NCBI GenBank assembly: GCA_910578325.1
Contig: CAJTQT010000001.1
Span: 248,001 to 312,000 of the forward strand
Origin: an uncultured Christensenella sp.
GTDB taxonomy: Bacteria; Bacillota; Clostridia; Christensenellales; CAG-917
Length of the DNA stretch: 64,000 nt
Direction of reading: 5' to 3'
Positions 53,486-61,934 of this stretch are shown in pieces (within the stretch, counting starts at the first letter, position 1; each line of letters opens with the position of its first letter). Below the pieces are notes generated by a model, which was given only the letters and a program-made list of their open reading frames with translations, did no database searches and had not been told where the DNA came from. The position numbers and the translations under genes were made by a program.

Positions 53486-53623
53486 TAGGTGATATGCACG
53501 TTTTCAGCGGCTTCGCCGCGGCGCACGGGTGCGCAACCGAGGACTGTCCTCGCTGACGCTCCACTAATGCAAGTTCACTTGCCGTTACGCTACTACACGA
53601 ATCCGTGCATCTCCACCCCATAT
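53486..53623. other. tRNA-tRNA spacer with tRNA-Ala-derived fragments
   Basis: A 20-bp exact copy of the tRNA-Ala 3' region (CGAATCCGTGCATCTCCACC) at 53598-53617 repeats 53465-53484. An inverted 10-bp piece AACCGAGGAC (53535-53544) mirrors the T-stem region. Hairpins GCGGC-TTC-GCCGC and CGAGGAC-T-GTCCTCG fill the remainder. No coding capacity. Confidence 0.7.
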
Positions 53624-53700
53624 AGTTGTGTAGCTCAGTCGGTTAGAGCACCACCCTGATAAGGTGGGGGTCGGTGGTTCGAGTCCACTCACAACTACCA
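53624..53700 (+). tRNA. tRNA-Ile (anticodon GAU)
   Basis: 77 nt including encoded CCA. Acceptor AGTTGTG/CACAACT, D arm GCTC/GAGC, anticodon stem CCACC/GGTGG with loop CTGATAA, T arm GGTGG/CCACT-type with TTCGAGT loop. A terminator follows at once. Confidence 0.97.
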
Positions 53701-53703
53701 AAC

Positions 53704-53725
53704 AAGACGCTTTTGCGTCTTTTTT
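53704..53725 (+). terminator. Intrinsic terminator after tRNA-Ile
   Basis: AAGACGC-TTTT-GCGTCTT running into a T-tract, three bases after the CCA end. Confidence 0.9.
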
Positions 53726-53758
53726 GTTTATTGTGTGGACTTCCGCGCTTCGCGCTCC

Positions 53759-53802
53759 ACTGAGGTCTGCCGCAGTGCAACTTCATATTTCAACAGTTAT
53801 AA
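53759..53802. repeat. Short dispersed repeat, copy A
   Basis: ACTGAGG, TGCCGCA, GCA, TATTTC and GTTATAA blocks align with 58194-58236 over about 44 bp with roughly 70 percent identity by eye. It lies just beyond the dapB 3' end. Confidence 0.45.
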
Positions 53803-53822
53803 TACTTCCATTATGTCTTCGA

Positions 53823-54557
53823 TTACAGAAAATCTTTGACGCTGTAAAGCCCTTTTCTTTTAGTACAGATAAACCTTATTGCGTGCATTGTGCCCTTTGT
53901 AAAAAGCGCGCGGCTGTGCGCCTCGTGTTTTAACGTAATGCTTTGAAAACCGGTATTTATTCGTACCTCGTGCTCGCCGACTATATCCCCTATTCGGACG
54001 GAATTTATGCCGATATCGCCTTTCTGCCGCAGTCCGCCCTGCCGACCGACGACGATTCTGCCCTCACCGTTTCGGGCATCTAATACTGCGTTTGCAATCA
54101 TAAGCGCGGTTCCGCTGGGGATATCGGATTTTCCTTTATGGTGTGTTTCTATGATTTCTACATCCGCATAAGGAAATGTCTGAGCAATTTTTGCGGCAAC
54201 GGATATAAACAGCGTCACGCCCAGCGACATATTTCCGCAGAAAAAAATCGGAATATTTTCAGCCGCCCGCGAAATATATTCTCTTTCCTCCGGCGTTTGA
54301 CCTGTCGTTGCAATCACAAGCGGAATTTGTTTTGCAACGGCAAAATCCACAAGGCTTTTCGTTGCGCTGTGATGTGAAAAATCAACTGCTACGTCAGCGT
54401 TCTCGAGCACTTCGGACAAATCGCCGTAACAGGGACATTCAAGCGAAGGCAGCCGCCTGTCCACCGCCGCGACCACTTCCGCATAACCGCTGTGTGAGAT
54501 CTCTGAAAGCATTTCCTGGCCCATTCTTCCCGACGCACCGCAAAGTATAATTTTCAA
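53823..54557 (-). CDS. dapB: 4-hydroxy-tetrahydrodipicolinate reductase
   Basis: NAD(P)H reductase of lysine, diaminopimelate and dipicolinate synthesis. 244 residues. N-terminal nucleotide fold IILCGASGRMGQEM, VDFSHHSA, ATTGQ, the catalytic EIIETHHKGKSDIPSGTAL, and VRIGDIVGEHEV. The start appears to be TTG at 54557 with AGAGGTGG just upstream; no ATG fits as well. Stand-alone here, without dapA. Confidence 0.95.
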   Translation of the reverse strand: MKIILCGASGRMGQEMLSEISHSGYAEVVAAVDRRLPSLECPCYGDLSEVLENADVAVDFSHHSATKSLVDFAVAKQIPLVIATTGQTPEEREYISRAAENIPIFFCGNMSLGVTLFISVAAKIAQTFPYADVEIIETHHKGKSDIPSGTALMIANAVLDARNGEGRIVVGRQGGLRQKGDIGINSVRIGDIVGEHEVRINTGFQSITLKHEAHSRALFTKGTMHAIRFICTKRKGLYSVKDFL

Positions 54558-54658
54558 TTTCCACCTCTTTTATAAAAATTTATGCCGAATTTTTGCAGTA
54601 TAGAAAAATTTTTAATAAAATGCTTGCCATTGATACATAACAATAATAACTTATATAT

Positions 54659-56320
54659 ATGAAAACAATAAAATCGGATGCGGAACGAAGAAACCGCTAT
54701 TTAAAATTTTTGAGATTTCTCGCAATCGCGGCGTTTATATGCACGGCGTTGCTGTCTGTCATTATCGTGATAGAAGGCGCGCTTCCGGGCAAAGCGAGCG
54801 GCGCACAGTCCAACTTCGTGACCGATACTCTGCAATCCATAGGCAAAGGCGAACAGCCCGACGAAACCCTTACGACTTCCCGAATTCTGGTTATGCCGGA
54901 CGCGAGATACGCAGGGGAAGCCGCGCCGATTCCCGTAAAGTTTTATCCTGCCGAGACTGCCGATAAAGACCTTGTATACTCTTCATCCGACGAAAGCGTC
55001 GCGACGGTCAATGAATACGGAACCGTATTTTATCACAAATACGGAAACTCCATTATCAAGGCGTCGCTGAAAAGCAATCCCGAAATCTGCGATTATGCGA
55101 ACGTGCTGTGCTACGGTACTAAACCCGAAAACGTAACCGACTTGCGCGCGGAAGATACTTCCGTGCCGATAGGCACTTCTCCGTCGATAAAGATCTTCGA
55201 CAGCGAAGGCAACGGCGTTTCGGCTGTGGTATTCGAAATCGAAAGCGACGACGAATCCGTATTAAAGATTTACGACGACCGCGTCGCGGCGTTAAAAGAA
55301 GGCAGCGCGAATCTGATTTTCAGATATCCTAAGACAGGATTTATCAGACAGGTCCGATACACTGCGGTTGCAAATCCGTCTTTTGTTCGACCGCAGAATA
55401 TAGTTTTACGCTCTGACAGTTTAGACGTTATGGCAGGCGACGAAATCGACATTGACAAACTGCTTGCCGACATTACGCCGGACGGAGCAAGTTGGGATTT
55501 CGATTTGCAGGTCGAAACCGAAAACGGATTGAACATCCTCACCCGCAGAACTCCGCATATATTCACCGCCAACAGATTCGGAAAAGCAACCGTCACTCTG
55601 ACTTCTTTCTATAATCCGCAATGCCGAGCCAGCCTGAATATTAACGTAGGCGAGGCGGTACCTTCGCAAATCTCGGTTGTATGCAATCCGCGCGCTGTGG
55701 TGGATACGAAACTTCAACTTACAGCATACGGCGACAGCGACTATGTATACAACGTAAACTGGAAAGTAGTCAAAGGCAATGCATCGATAGACGGCAACGG
55801 AGTATTTATGTCAAAGCGACTGGGCAACGTAACGGTTCGCGTAACGTCCAATGCCGATCCGTCGGTCTTTGCAGAGTATACGCTTAGGGTATCTCTTTTC
55901 AGCACATTCAAGGCTTTCGTTCGCAAATTTATCGGACATTTTCTGCTGTTTGCGATTTTGGGATTCGGATTGTCGTCCTGCGCAATTCTTCTTATGAAAA
56001 AAGGAAAATATCTGTTCCCTGTAATCAGCTTAACCGTGGGATTTATTCTGGCAGGAATATCCGAAGCGCTTCAACTCCCGATTTTTACTACGGGAAGAGT
56101 TGCGAGTTGGACGGACATACTTATTGACGTTATAGGCGTAATCTGCGGCACCGCCGCGGTAGCGATAATTGTACTTCTGTATGCGCTTATCAAGAAAAAA
56201 GCGGACAAAGGCGGATATGCGCTTGCGAAAGAAGCACTAAGCAAAACGCATTTCAAAAGCGTGTTTACCAAATCCGGCGCGCTTGCTTCTGCCAGCGAAG
56301 ACGAATACGGCGGAAACTGA
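54659..56320 (+). CDS. Big2-domain surface protein with C-terminal VanZ-like membrane domain
   Basis: 553 residues. A first membrane helix (about 20-42) leads to an extracytoplasmic region containing bacterial Ig-like (Big2) units with the typical YSSSDESVATVNEYGTVFYHKYGNSIIKAS (about 100-130) and a later NWKVVKGNASIDGNGVFMSKRLGNVTVRVTSNADP (about 368-402). The C-terminal 120 residues are four helices matching VanZ: IGHFLLFAILGFG, ISEALQLPIF, and VASWTDILIDVIGVICG. The ATG has no visible ribosome-binding site and follows an A/T-rich stretch, so the start is uncertain. Role unknown; VanZ proteins affect cell-envelope processes. Confidence 0.75.
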   Translation: MKTIKSDAERRNRYLKFLRFLAIAAFICTALLSVIIVIEGALPGKASGAQSNFVTDTLQSIGKGEQPDETLTTSRILVMPDARYAGEAAPIPVKFYPAETADKDLVYSSSDESVATVNEYGTVFYHKYGNSIIKASLKSNPEICDYANVLCYGTKPENVTDLRAEDTSVPIGTSPSIKIFDSEGNGVSAVVFEIESDDESVLKIYDDRVAALKEGSANLIFRYPKTGFIRQVRYTAVANPSFVRPQNIVLRSDSLDVMAGDEIDIDKLLADITPDGASWDFDLQVETENGLNILTRRTPHIFTANRFGKATVTLTSFYNPQCRASLNINVGEAVPSQISVVCNPRAVVDTKLQLTAYGDSDYVYNVNWKVVKGNASIDGNGVFMSKRLGNVTVRVTSNADPSVFAEYTLRVSLFSTFKAFVRKFIGHFLLFAILGFGLSSCAILLMKKGKYLFPVISLTVGFILAGISEALQLPIFTTGRVASWTDILIDVIGVICGTAAVAIIVLLYALIKKKADKGGYALAKEALSKTHFKSVFTKSGALASASEDEYGGN

Positions 56321-56390
56321 ATTACCGCTGTCTTGTAACTGTTTTTAAAATTCGGCATTTTCGAATAAACCGTAAAAACTTATGCAAATA

Positions 56391-56417
56391 AAATCCGCAC
56401 CGTTAAGGTGCGGATTT
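56391..56417. terminator. Bidirectional intrinsic terminator
   Basis: AAATCCGCACC-GTTAA-GGTGCGGATTT between the convergent VanZ-domain and metallophosphoesterase genes. Confidence 0.85.
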
Positions 56418-56436
56418 ATATTACGCTTTATGCGTC

Positions 56437-57948
56437 TCAGCCTTTCTCGTGATTTACTCCGTAATCGGAATAATAGTTCTTTGCCAAGCAATCGAAAGAG
56501 CCCTCGCCGTCAACCGTTATCACGGTGCAACCGCGCTGTGAATGTTCTTTATAAATGCCGGGATAAGCAAGGTAGTCTACGCTCATGCCGTATGTCAAAC
56601 GCACCGTTCTCATTTCTCCCTCTACCTCTTTGGTATACTCGACGGAGAAGTTATTATAGTGGTCGTGTCCGCAGAACGTGCCCTGCAAGCCGTTCATCAC
56701 GCCGATTTCGAAGAAATTATCCTCGTGCAGTCCGCAGAAGACGCCGTACGTTCTCTGTCCGTTCTTCTTTCCGTCGGACTCGCCCATAATTCCATAGATG
56801 TGTTTGACGTGCTCGGTTTCCTTAACGGTAATATCCTTATTGCCGCTGACCGCTTCGTTTGCCTCGAAGATTTCCGCCCACGCTTCGCGATACTCGACAA
56901 GAGGAATATGGAAGAACGCAAGGTTTTTGACAGGCTTATCGTACGCCGCATCGATTTGCTTATTAGCCTCGACAAGTTTTTTCATCTCCGCTTCATACCA
57001 CTCAACCTGACTCTGGTGAATATTATCATACTTCCACGCCATTCCGAAGTAATCGCCTTCTATATAACTGTGGCTGTCGAGAGTGACGATAGCCTGAGTC
57101 ACAATACCCTTGTTGTTTTTGACTTTGATGATGTTGTTGCCGTAACCGCGCTCCTCGCTTGCGAAACCGCGGCTGAACAGGCAATATTCGAATCCCGCGC
57201 TTTCATAATAATCGCAGATGTCCTTGCGCTCGTACATACTGTACGCTTCGGTATCGTGATTTCCGAACGCGAACGTCCAGTAAACTCCGAGACTCTCCAT
57301 CATATTTGCGAAAATCTGCGTTGCGGCAAGGTTGTTGAACGTTCCCGCCTGGAAAGGCACGGGATACGCGATATCGCCCGTTACAACGACAAGGTCGGGT
57401 TGCTCCGCCTTAATCATAGTCGCAACAGCGTTCATCGCCCACGCGTCCTTGCTTTGAGAGAAACTGCCTCCGCCGATATGTACGTCCGTAAATTGCAGAA
57501 TCTTGAAATCCCTGTTATCCTCGGCGACAAACGTCCAGTAGCCGTCTTCGTCAAGTATGGGCTTTATTTGTTCGTGCTGAGTATACTCAACCTTTGCGAA
57601 ACTCTTTGCATTCTTTAAAAGCGCCTTAACTCCGACAGAGTTTGCAATCGCAACGCCCGAGAAGAATATTGCAAGAGCGAGCAGCACCGCTCCCGTGATA
57701 ATAAGAGCCTTGATAGCGCGCTTCTTTTTCTGTTCCGGCGTAAGAGGTTTCTTTCTCTTTTTCGGCTTTTTCTTTTTGCCTACAACGTCGTCCTCTTCGT
57801 CATCGTCGTCGAAATTGACGCCGACGTCTTTCGTTTGAATTGCGGTTTCGTCCGCAGATCCCTGAGTCGTGCAAACGTTTTCCGTCTCTTCCGCGATTTC
57901 CGCAGTCGAGTCGGTTTCGACGTTTACGTCCTTGATTTCATCGCTCAT
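56437..57948 (-). CDS. Membrane-anchored calcineurin-like metallophosphoesterase
   Basis: 503 residues. An acidic, Thr-rich N-terminal region (1-60) is followed by a very basic stretch KKKKPKKRKK and one membrane helix (about 87-110), placing the catalytic domain outside. The two-metal site is intact: FTDVHIGGG, VTGDIAYP, FGNHDTEA, FFHIPLVE and CGHDHYN. It is a paralog of the cytosolic enzyme at 45824 with a longer middle. Start has GGGGGACGCT. Substrate unknown; extracellular phosphodiester or nucleotide hydrolysis is plausible. Confidence 0.85.
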   Translation of the reverse strand: MSDEIKDVNVETDSTAEIAEETENVCTTQGSADETAIQTKDVGVNFDDDDEEDDVVGKKKKPKKRKKPLTPEQKKKRAIKALIITGAVLLALAIFFSGVAIANSVGVKALLKNAKSFAKVEYTQHEQIKPILDEDGYWTFVAEDNRDFKILQFTDVHIGGGSFSQSKDAWAMNAVATMIKAEQPDLVVVTGDIAYPVPFQAGTFNNLAATQIFANMMESLGVYWTFAFGNHDTEAYSMYERKDICDYYESAGFEYCLFSRGFASEERGYGNNIIKVKNNKGIVTQAIVTLDSHSYIEGDYFGMAWKYDNIHQSQVEWYEAEMKKLVEANKQIDAAYDKPVKNLAFFHIPLVEYREAWAEIFEANEAVSGNKDITVKETEHVKHIYGIMGESDGKKNGQRTYGVFCGLHEDNFFEIGVMNGLQGTFCGHDHYNNFSVEYTKEVEGEMRTVRLTYGMSVDYLAYPGIYKEHSQRGCTVITVDGEGSFDCLAKNYYSDYGVNHEKG

Positions 57949-58193
57949 AGCGTCCCCCTTAGGTCTATATTAAATATATTATAACTTATCTTTTTGTTTT
58001 AGTCTATATTTTATATCCTTATATTTTCTGCCATAATTCGCCAAAAATCTTATTTATCGCAATTATTGCCGTTTTTGTTTTCCTTTTCGTCCCGTATTTG
58101 CACGTTAGACAGGATATAAGTGGCTGAACCGAGAAAGGCAAGGCGCGCGGCGCGCGAGGAAAACCAAAAGGAGTTTAGTTTACTAAGCAAATG

Positions 58194-58236
58194 ACTGAGG
58201 GTTGCCGCAACGCACACAGTATTTCGACGGTTATAA
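58194..58236. repeat. Short dispersed repeat, copy B, reaching the CDF stop codon
   Basis: Second copy of the repeat at 53759-53802. Its terminal GTTATAA includes the TAA stop of the metal transporter gene. Upstream, 57949-58193 holds only A/T-rich sequence and a GCGCGCGGCGCGCG palindrome near 58143-58156. Confidence 0.45.
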
Positions 58237-59130
58237 GCCCCCCCTAATCGCGTCCTCTATGCTTGCAAGCGGCACAATCCATACGTCTATTCCGTGCACG
58301 TCTTTGAAAAATCGGTGAAATTCTGTCTCCGCGCTTTGCACGCCGTCAAGCGTCATACCCTCGGCAAATACCGCCTCCGCGATAACCGCCTTGGCTCCGT
58401 GTCCGTAATCGTGAACGGTCACGGTTCCCAGTTTCTTAATTCGGATGTCTTTTGCGAGAATGCCGCACACCAGTTTCCGCTCGTCTTCTCCGCCCTCGCC
58501 CTGAACGACGCACTTAACATTGTCGACAACCATTTTGACTGCAAAGACCAATACCGCCACGCTTATAATCATTCCGACAATCGCGTCCACGGCATAATCC
58601 ACCTGCGACGAAACGGCAAACGACACCAAAGACGCGGACGTGATTCCCGTGTCCAGAAAACAGTCCAGCACTATCGCGGCTATGGCTTTGGATTGCAGTT
58701 TTTTGTTTTTGAAATAGAAAATCAGTCCCATCGCCAGTTTGACCGGGACAGCGACCGAAATCAGCACGCAATTCTGCCAGCCGAACCAAATAGGTTCCGG
58801 CATTGCGAGTCGGTTTAACGACTGTATGAAAAACGTTCCGCCCACAACCGCGGACGCGACCGCCACGACAAATCCCGCCAGATACTCGCTGCGTCCGTAT
58901 CCGAACGGCGCTTTTTTACTGCGCGGAATGAACAGCACTGCAAACGCCGCAACCGTAACGATTCCCGTAAGAACGTCGAAAAAACTGTTCGTCGCGTCCA
59001 ACATAATTGTCAGACTGTTCGAACTTAAACCGACGTACATCTTGACCGTCGCGAGCGCAATATTGACCGCGATTCCCGCCGACAGCAATATCAGCGACTG
59101 TTTTATTCTCTGTTTAAAATGACTGTTCAT
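58231..59130 (-). CDS. Cation diffusion facilitator family metal transporter
   Basis: 299 residues, about six membrane helices and a C-terminal cytosolic ferredoxin-like domain (about 215-299). The metal-site pairs are atypical for zinc: helix 2 has NSFFD (MLDATNSFFDVLTG) where zinc members have HxxxD, and helix 5 has DCFLD in place of HxxxD. Asn/Asp-Asp sites of this kind are known from manganese-exporting CDFs such as MntE, so Mn or Fe export is more likely than Zn. No clear ribosome-binding site. Confidence 0.82.
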   Translation of the reverse strand: MNSHFKQRIKQSLILLSAGIAVNIALATVKMYVGLSSNSLTIMLDATNSFFDVLTGIVTVAAFAVLFIPRSKKAPFGYGRSEYLAGFVVAVASAVVGGTFFIQSLNRLAMPEPIWFGWQNCVLISVAVPVKLAMGLIFYFKNKKLQSKAIAAIVLDCFLDTGITSASLVSFAVSSQVDYAVDAIVGMIISVAVLVFAVKMVVDNVKCVVQGEGGEDERKLVCGILAKDIRIKKLGTVTVHDYGHGAKAVIAEAVFAEGMTLDGVQSAETEFHRFFKDVHGIDVWIVPLASIEDAIRGGL

Positions 59131-59235
59131 TTTTTAAATTCTAACTAAAAACAAGATTCACGCATCAAGCAAATTGCGCTTGTCATCGCCCTCGCTATTT
59201 GCACTTTCGACATTTAAACTGCCGTTTTTGTTATC

Positions 59236-59391
59236 TTAAACATCTTTTTCCATAATTTTTCTGTCTTTCTTCTTGCTTTTGACAATTAAAGCAATCATAA
59301 CGCCTATTCCCGCAGCGAGTGCCACGCACAACACGGAAAGACAAATAACCAACGCCATTGAGTTGAACCCGACCGCATTCAGCAACGTCAT
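59236..59391 (-). CDS. 51-residue single-pass membrane protein
   Basis: Starts at 59391 inside an ATGA overlap with the upstream surface-protein gene and has a strong AAGGAGG eight bases before. The sequence is one long hydrophobic helix (about 12-40, MALVICLSVLCVALAAGIGVMIALIV) with a basic tail KSKKKDRKIMEKDV. It is probably co-translated with, and may interact with, the protein encoded just before. No known family recognised. Confidence 0.65.
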   Translation of the reverse strand: MTLLNAVGFNSMALVICLSVLCVALAAGIGVMIALIVKSKKKDRKIMEKDV

Positions 59392-61004
59392 CTGAAATAC
59401 CTCCTTCTTGTTGAATATGCAACCGTTAATATAATAAACACAACGCCCAAAACGCAACTCAGTGCGATAAGAGCGATACTCGCTCGAACTACGGCGGACG
59501 TTTCCGATAAAACGTTGTCCGCTTTAACGCACAGATAAACGACCGACGCGCGCGTTTTAAACGGAGTGCCGCTTTCATCGGTTTCAACCGCGCCCCCCTC
59601 GGTGCAAATATGCGTCGCGTCCTTAAAACCGCTTACGGTCAGCAAAAACCCGTTTTCCAAAATTACGCGCTCTCCGTCCGCATTTTCAAATATTAAAGCG
59701 TACGCCGAAAGCACTTTATAATCCTGATTCGCAACCGTGATATATTCCGTAATTTCGCCGTCGGCAAACGATACGCTAAAATTCAGATCTTCAAATCCCT
59801 CGGCGATATACACCGCAAACTCCACGCCGTCAGGCGCAACCGCGCTAAGTCGAGTCTGATATACCGTATGAATACCTCCAAACAAAAACGCGTTGCCGAG
59901 ATTGCGGCAATCGGGAGTGTAATTCCCGTTTTCGAAAGTCGCAAGGATCATATATGTGCCTGCGCGGTCCTTATCCGCGCCGTCTACGTACAGTTTTACA
60001 CCGAGATCCTCTGCCGTATCGCTTCCGACCATCGGAGTTACAATTTCGTAAGGTACGTCAGCATCGATAGGCTCGCCTACAACCGAAAACGAATCGCCGA
60101 TATATATTCTGAGCGCAAGCGGCTCAACTTTCACTTTCACCCCGACGTCGCGAAGAATTTCATAGTTTTGGTTATACGGCAGATAATCGAAGTTTACAAC
60201 ATACCCGTCTTCGTTTACGTCCGGCAAAGCGTTTTCATCAGAAAATAACGGATTAGACTGATTTACGGACAGCCTCAGGCTACCGTCGGCAAGATTTATT
60301 CTCCCCGCGATTTCACTCGCCGCCGTCCCGTATACAATGCTTACGTCGTCTACTGTCGGTGTCTGCGGCACTGCTTTAACGACAGTGCACTCTACTGACG
60401 AACTGTATCTTGCCGCACGGTACATCTTGCCGTCGAAAACAAATCTCTCGAAAACCGCCACTCTCACGGAGTACCGTCCCGTATCCACATTCGCTCCGAA
60501 CGTAAGACCGCCGTCCGTTTCGGCGGAGTCGTTATACGTTTCAAATTCTCCGTCAGCAACCGCATACTGCAACTGTTGCGTAACATCACTGCTGATTACA
60601 GGTTCGTAAATACCCTTAACGGTAAATCCACCGCCCGATTGCAAGGTATATTCAAAGGACGTCGATCCCACAACCTCTTTATCTATTGACGGAAGAACGA
60701 AAGACAAAAAGTAATCGTCCTGTCCCCGCTCGGCAAGAATGCCTTTGATTTTGCTTTCGAAAACCACGCTTGCTACGTCTGAAAAAGGCGGATCTGAAAA
60801 CTTGCCGCTGAAAACCGCAACCGTTTCTCCGTCCAACGATAGCGTCCAGTTCTGCCCGTCGTCGGTAGATATGATAAAAGACGGCAACTCCGCCGCGCTT
60901 ACCGCGTTTGCCTCTCCGAAGGGAAACACGGCGCAAAGCAACAAAGCGACAAGCGCAAACGCCGCCGCTAAAAACAGTATTGCGATGCTTTTTCTGACGT
61001 TCAT
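59388..61004 (-). CDS. Secreted, C-terminally membrane-anchored surface protein
   Basis: 538 residues. Signal peptide (about 1-38), then beta-rich extracellular modules; the middle (about 215-400) has MBG/YDG-type features (VDDVSIVYGTAASEIAG, LPYNQNYEILRDVGVKVKVEPLALRIYIG, AGTYMILATFENGNYTP). A C-terminal helix (about 508-530) and basic end STRRRYFR anchor it. No sortase motif. Its stop overlaps the start of the 51-residue gene by four bases. Function unknown; an adhesin or envelope-sensor role is possible. Confidence 0.7.
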   Translation of the reverse strand: MNVRKSIAILFLAAAFALVALLLCAVFPFGEANAVSAAELPSFIISTDDGQNWTLSLDGETVAVFSGKFSDPPFSDVASVVFESKIKGILAERGQDDYFLSFVLPSIDKEVVGSTSFEYTLQSGGGFTVKGIYEPVISSDVTQQLQYAVADGEFETYNDSAETDGGLTFGANVDTGRYSVRVAVFERFVFDGKMYRAARYSSSVECTVVKAVPQTPTVDDVSIVYGTAASEIAGRINLADGSLRLSVNQSNPLFSDENALPDVNEDGYVVNFDYLPYNQNYEILRDVGVKVKVEPLALRIYIGDSFSVVGEPIDADVPYEIVTPMVGSDTAEDLGVKLYVDGADKDRAGTYMILATFENGNYTPDCRNLGNAFLFGGIHTVYQTRLSAVAPDGVEFAVYIAEGFEDLNFSVSFADGEITEYITVANQDYKVLSAYALIFENADGERVILENGFLLTVSGFKDATHICTEGGAVETDESGTPFKTRASVVYLCVKADNVLSETSAVVRASIALIALSCVLGVVFIILTVAYSTRRRYFR

Positions 61005-61094
61005 AGATTCAATTATACCACGTGTTGCTGGGATTTACAACATCTTAGCAACCATACGCCGCCTGCGCATTTTCACAGACTTTGCAATTTAATA

Positions 61095-61123
61095 TTGTTT
61101 TAATTTTTACAAAATAGTATAAT
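61095..61123 (+). promoter_or_regulatory. Promoter of the second two-component system
   Basis: TTGTTT (61095-61100), a 17-bp spacer and a perfect TATAAT (61118-61123), 25 bp before the regulator start. Confidence 0.65.
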
Positions 61124-61148
61124 TATAATCATATTAGGAGGTAAACCC

Positions 61149-61823
61149 GTGAGAGTTCTGCTTGTAGAAGACGAAAAAGAATTAGCGCGCGCGCTTGCCA
61201 AAATGCTTACAAAGGACGGATATGACGTCGACAGCGTTCACGACGGAGCGGACGGACTCAACTTTGCTTCCACCGGAATGTACGACCTCATTCTGCTCGA
61301 CGTAATTATGCCGAAGATGAACGGATTCGAGGTTCTTGCCGAAATAAGGCGCAGAAAACTCGACACTCCCGTCATTATGCTGACCGCCCTCGCGGACGAA
61401 AACGATAAAATCCTCGGACTTGATAAAGGCGCGGACGATTATGTATCCAAACCGTTTTCTTTCAATGAACTGTCTGCGCGTATGCGCGCGGTTCTTCGCC
61501 GCAGAGGCAAACTCGTAAGCGACAATAAACTGGAATATGCCGAAGCGTCGCTCGACCTTACTACATACGTTTTACACACGCCGCAGGGCGAAATAGGTTT
61601 GACTGCAAAGGAATTTGAACTTCTCAGATATTTGTTCGAATATCCGAAATTTGTCGCGGCAAAAGAAGACCTGATTTTAAAAGCCTGGGGGCTGAACAGC
61701 GAATTCGAGTCCAACAACCTCGAAGTATATATGTCTTTTCTGCGCAAAAAACTGAACCATCTGGGCGCGTCGTTTACCATCGAATCCGTGCGCGGAGTCG
61801 GTTACAGGCTTGCTCAAAAATAA
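61149..61823 (+). CDS. OmpR/PhoB-family response regulator
   Basis: 224 residues, GTG start after AGGAGGTAAACCC. Receiver domain with LVEDEKELAR, phosphorylated aspartate in LILLDVIMPKMNG near residue 52, MLTALAD and SKPFSF; winged-helix domain with LTAKEFELLRYLFEYPKFVAAKEDLILKAWG and RGVGYRLAQK. Partner of the kinase 111 bp downstream. Divergent from the surface-protein gene, which may be a target (inference from position). Confidence 0.93.
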   Translation: MRVLLVEDEKELARALAKMLTKDGYDVDSVHDGADGLNFASTGMYDLILLDVIMPKMNGFEVLAEIRRRKLDTPVIMLTALADENDKILGLDKGADDYVSKPFSFNELSARMRAVLRRRGKLVSDNKLEYAEASLDLTTYVLHTPQGEIGLTAKEFELLRYLFEYPKFVAAKEDLILKAWGLNSEFESNNLEVYMSFLRKKLNHLGASFTIESVRGVGYRLAQK

Positions 61824-61934
61824 TCAATAAGCAAGTTAAATACTGAAAGTATAAGCCTCATTAAACGCAAATATAACAAAACAGACGGTTTATTGCCACT
61901 AATTGATAAATAAAACCTCAAATGTGAGATGTAA

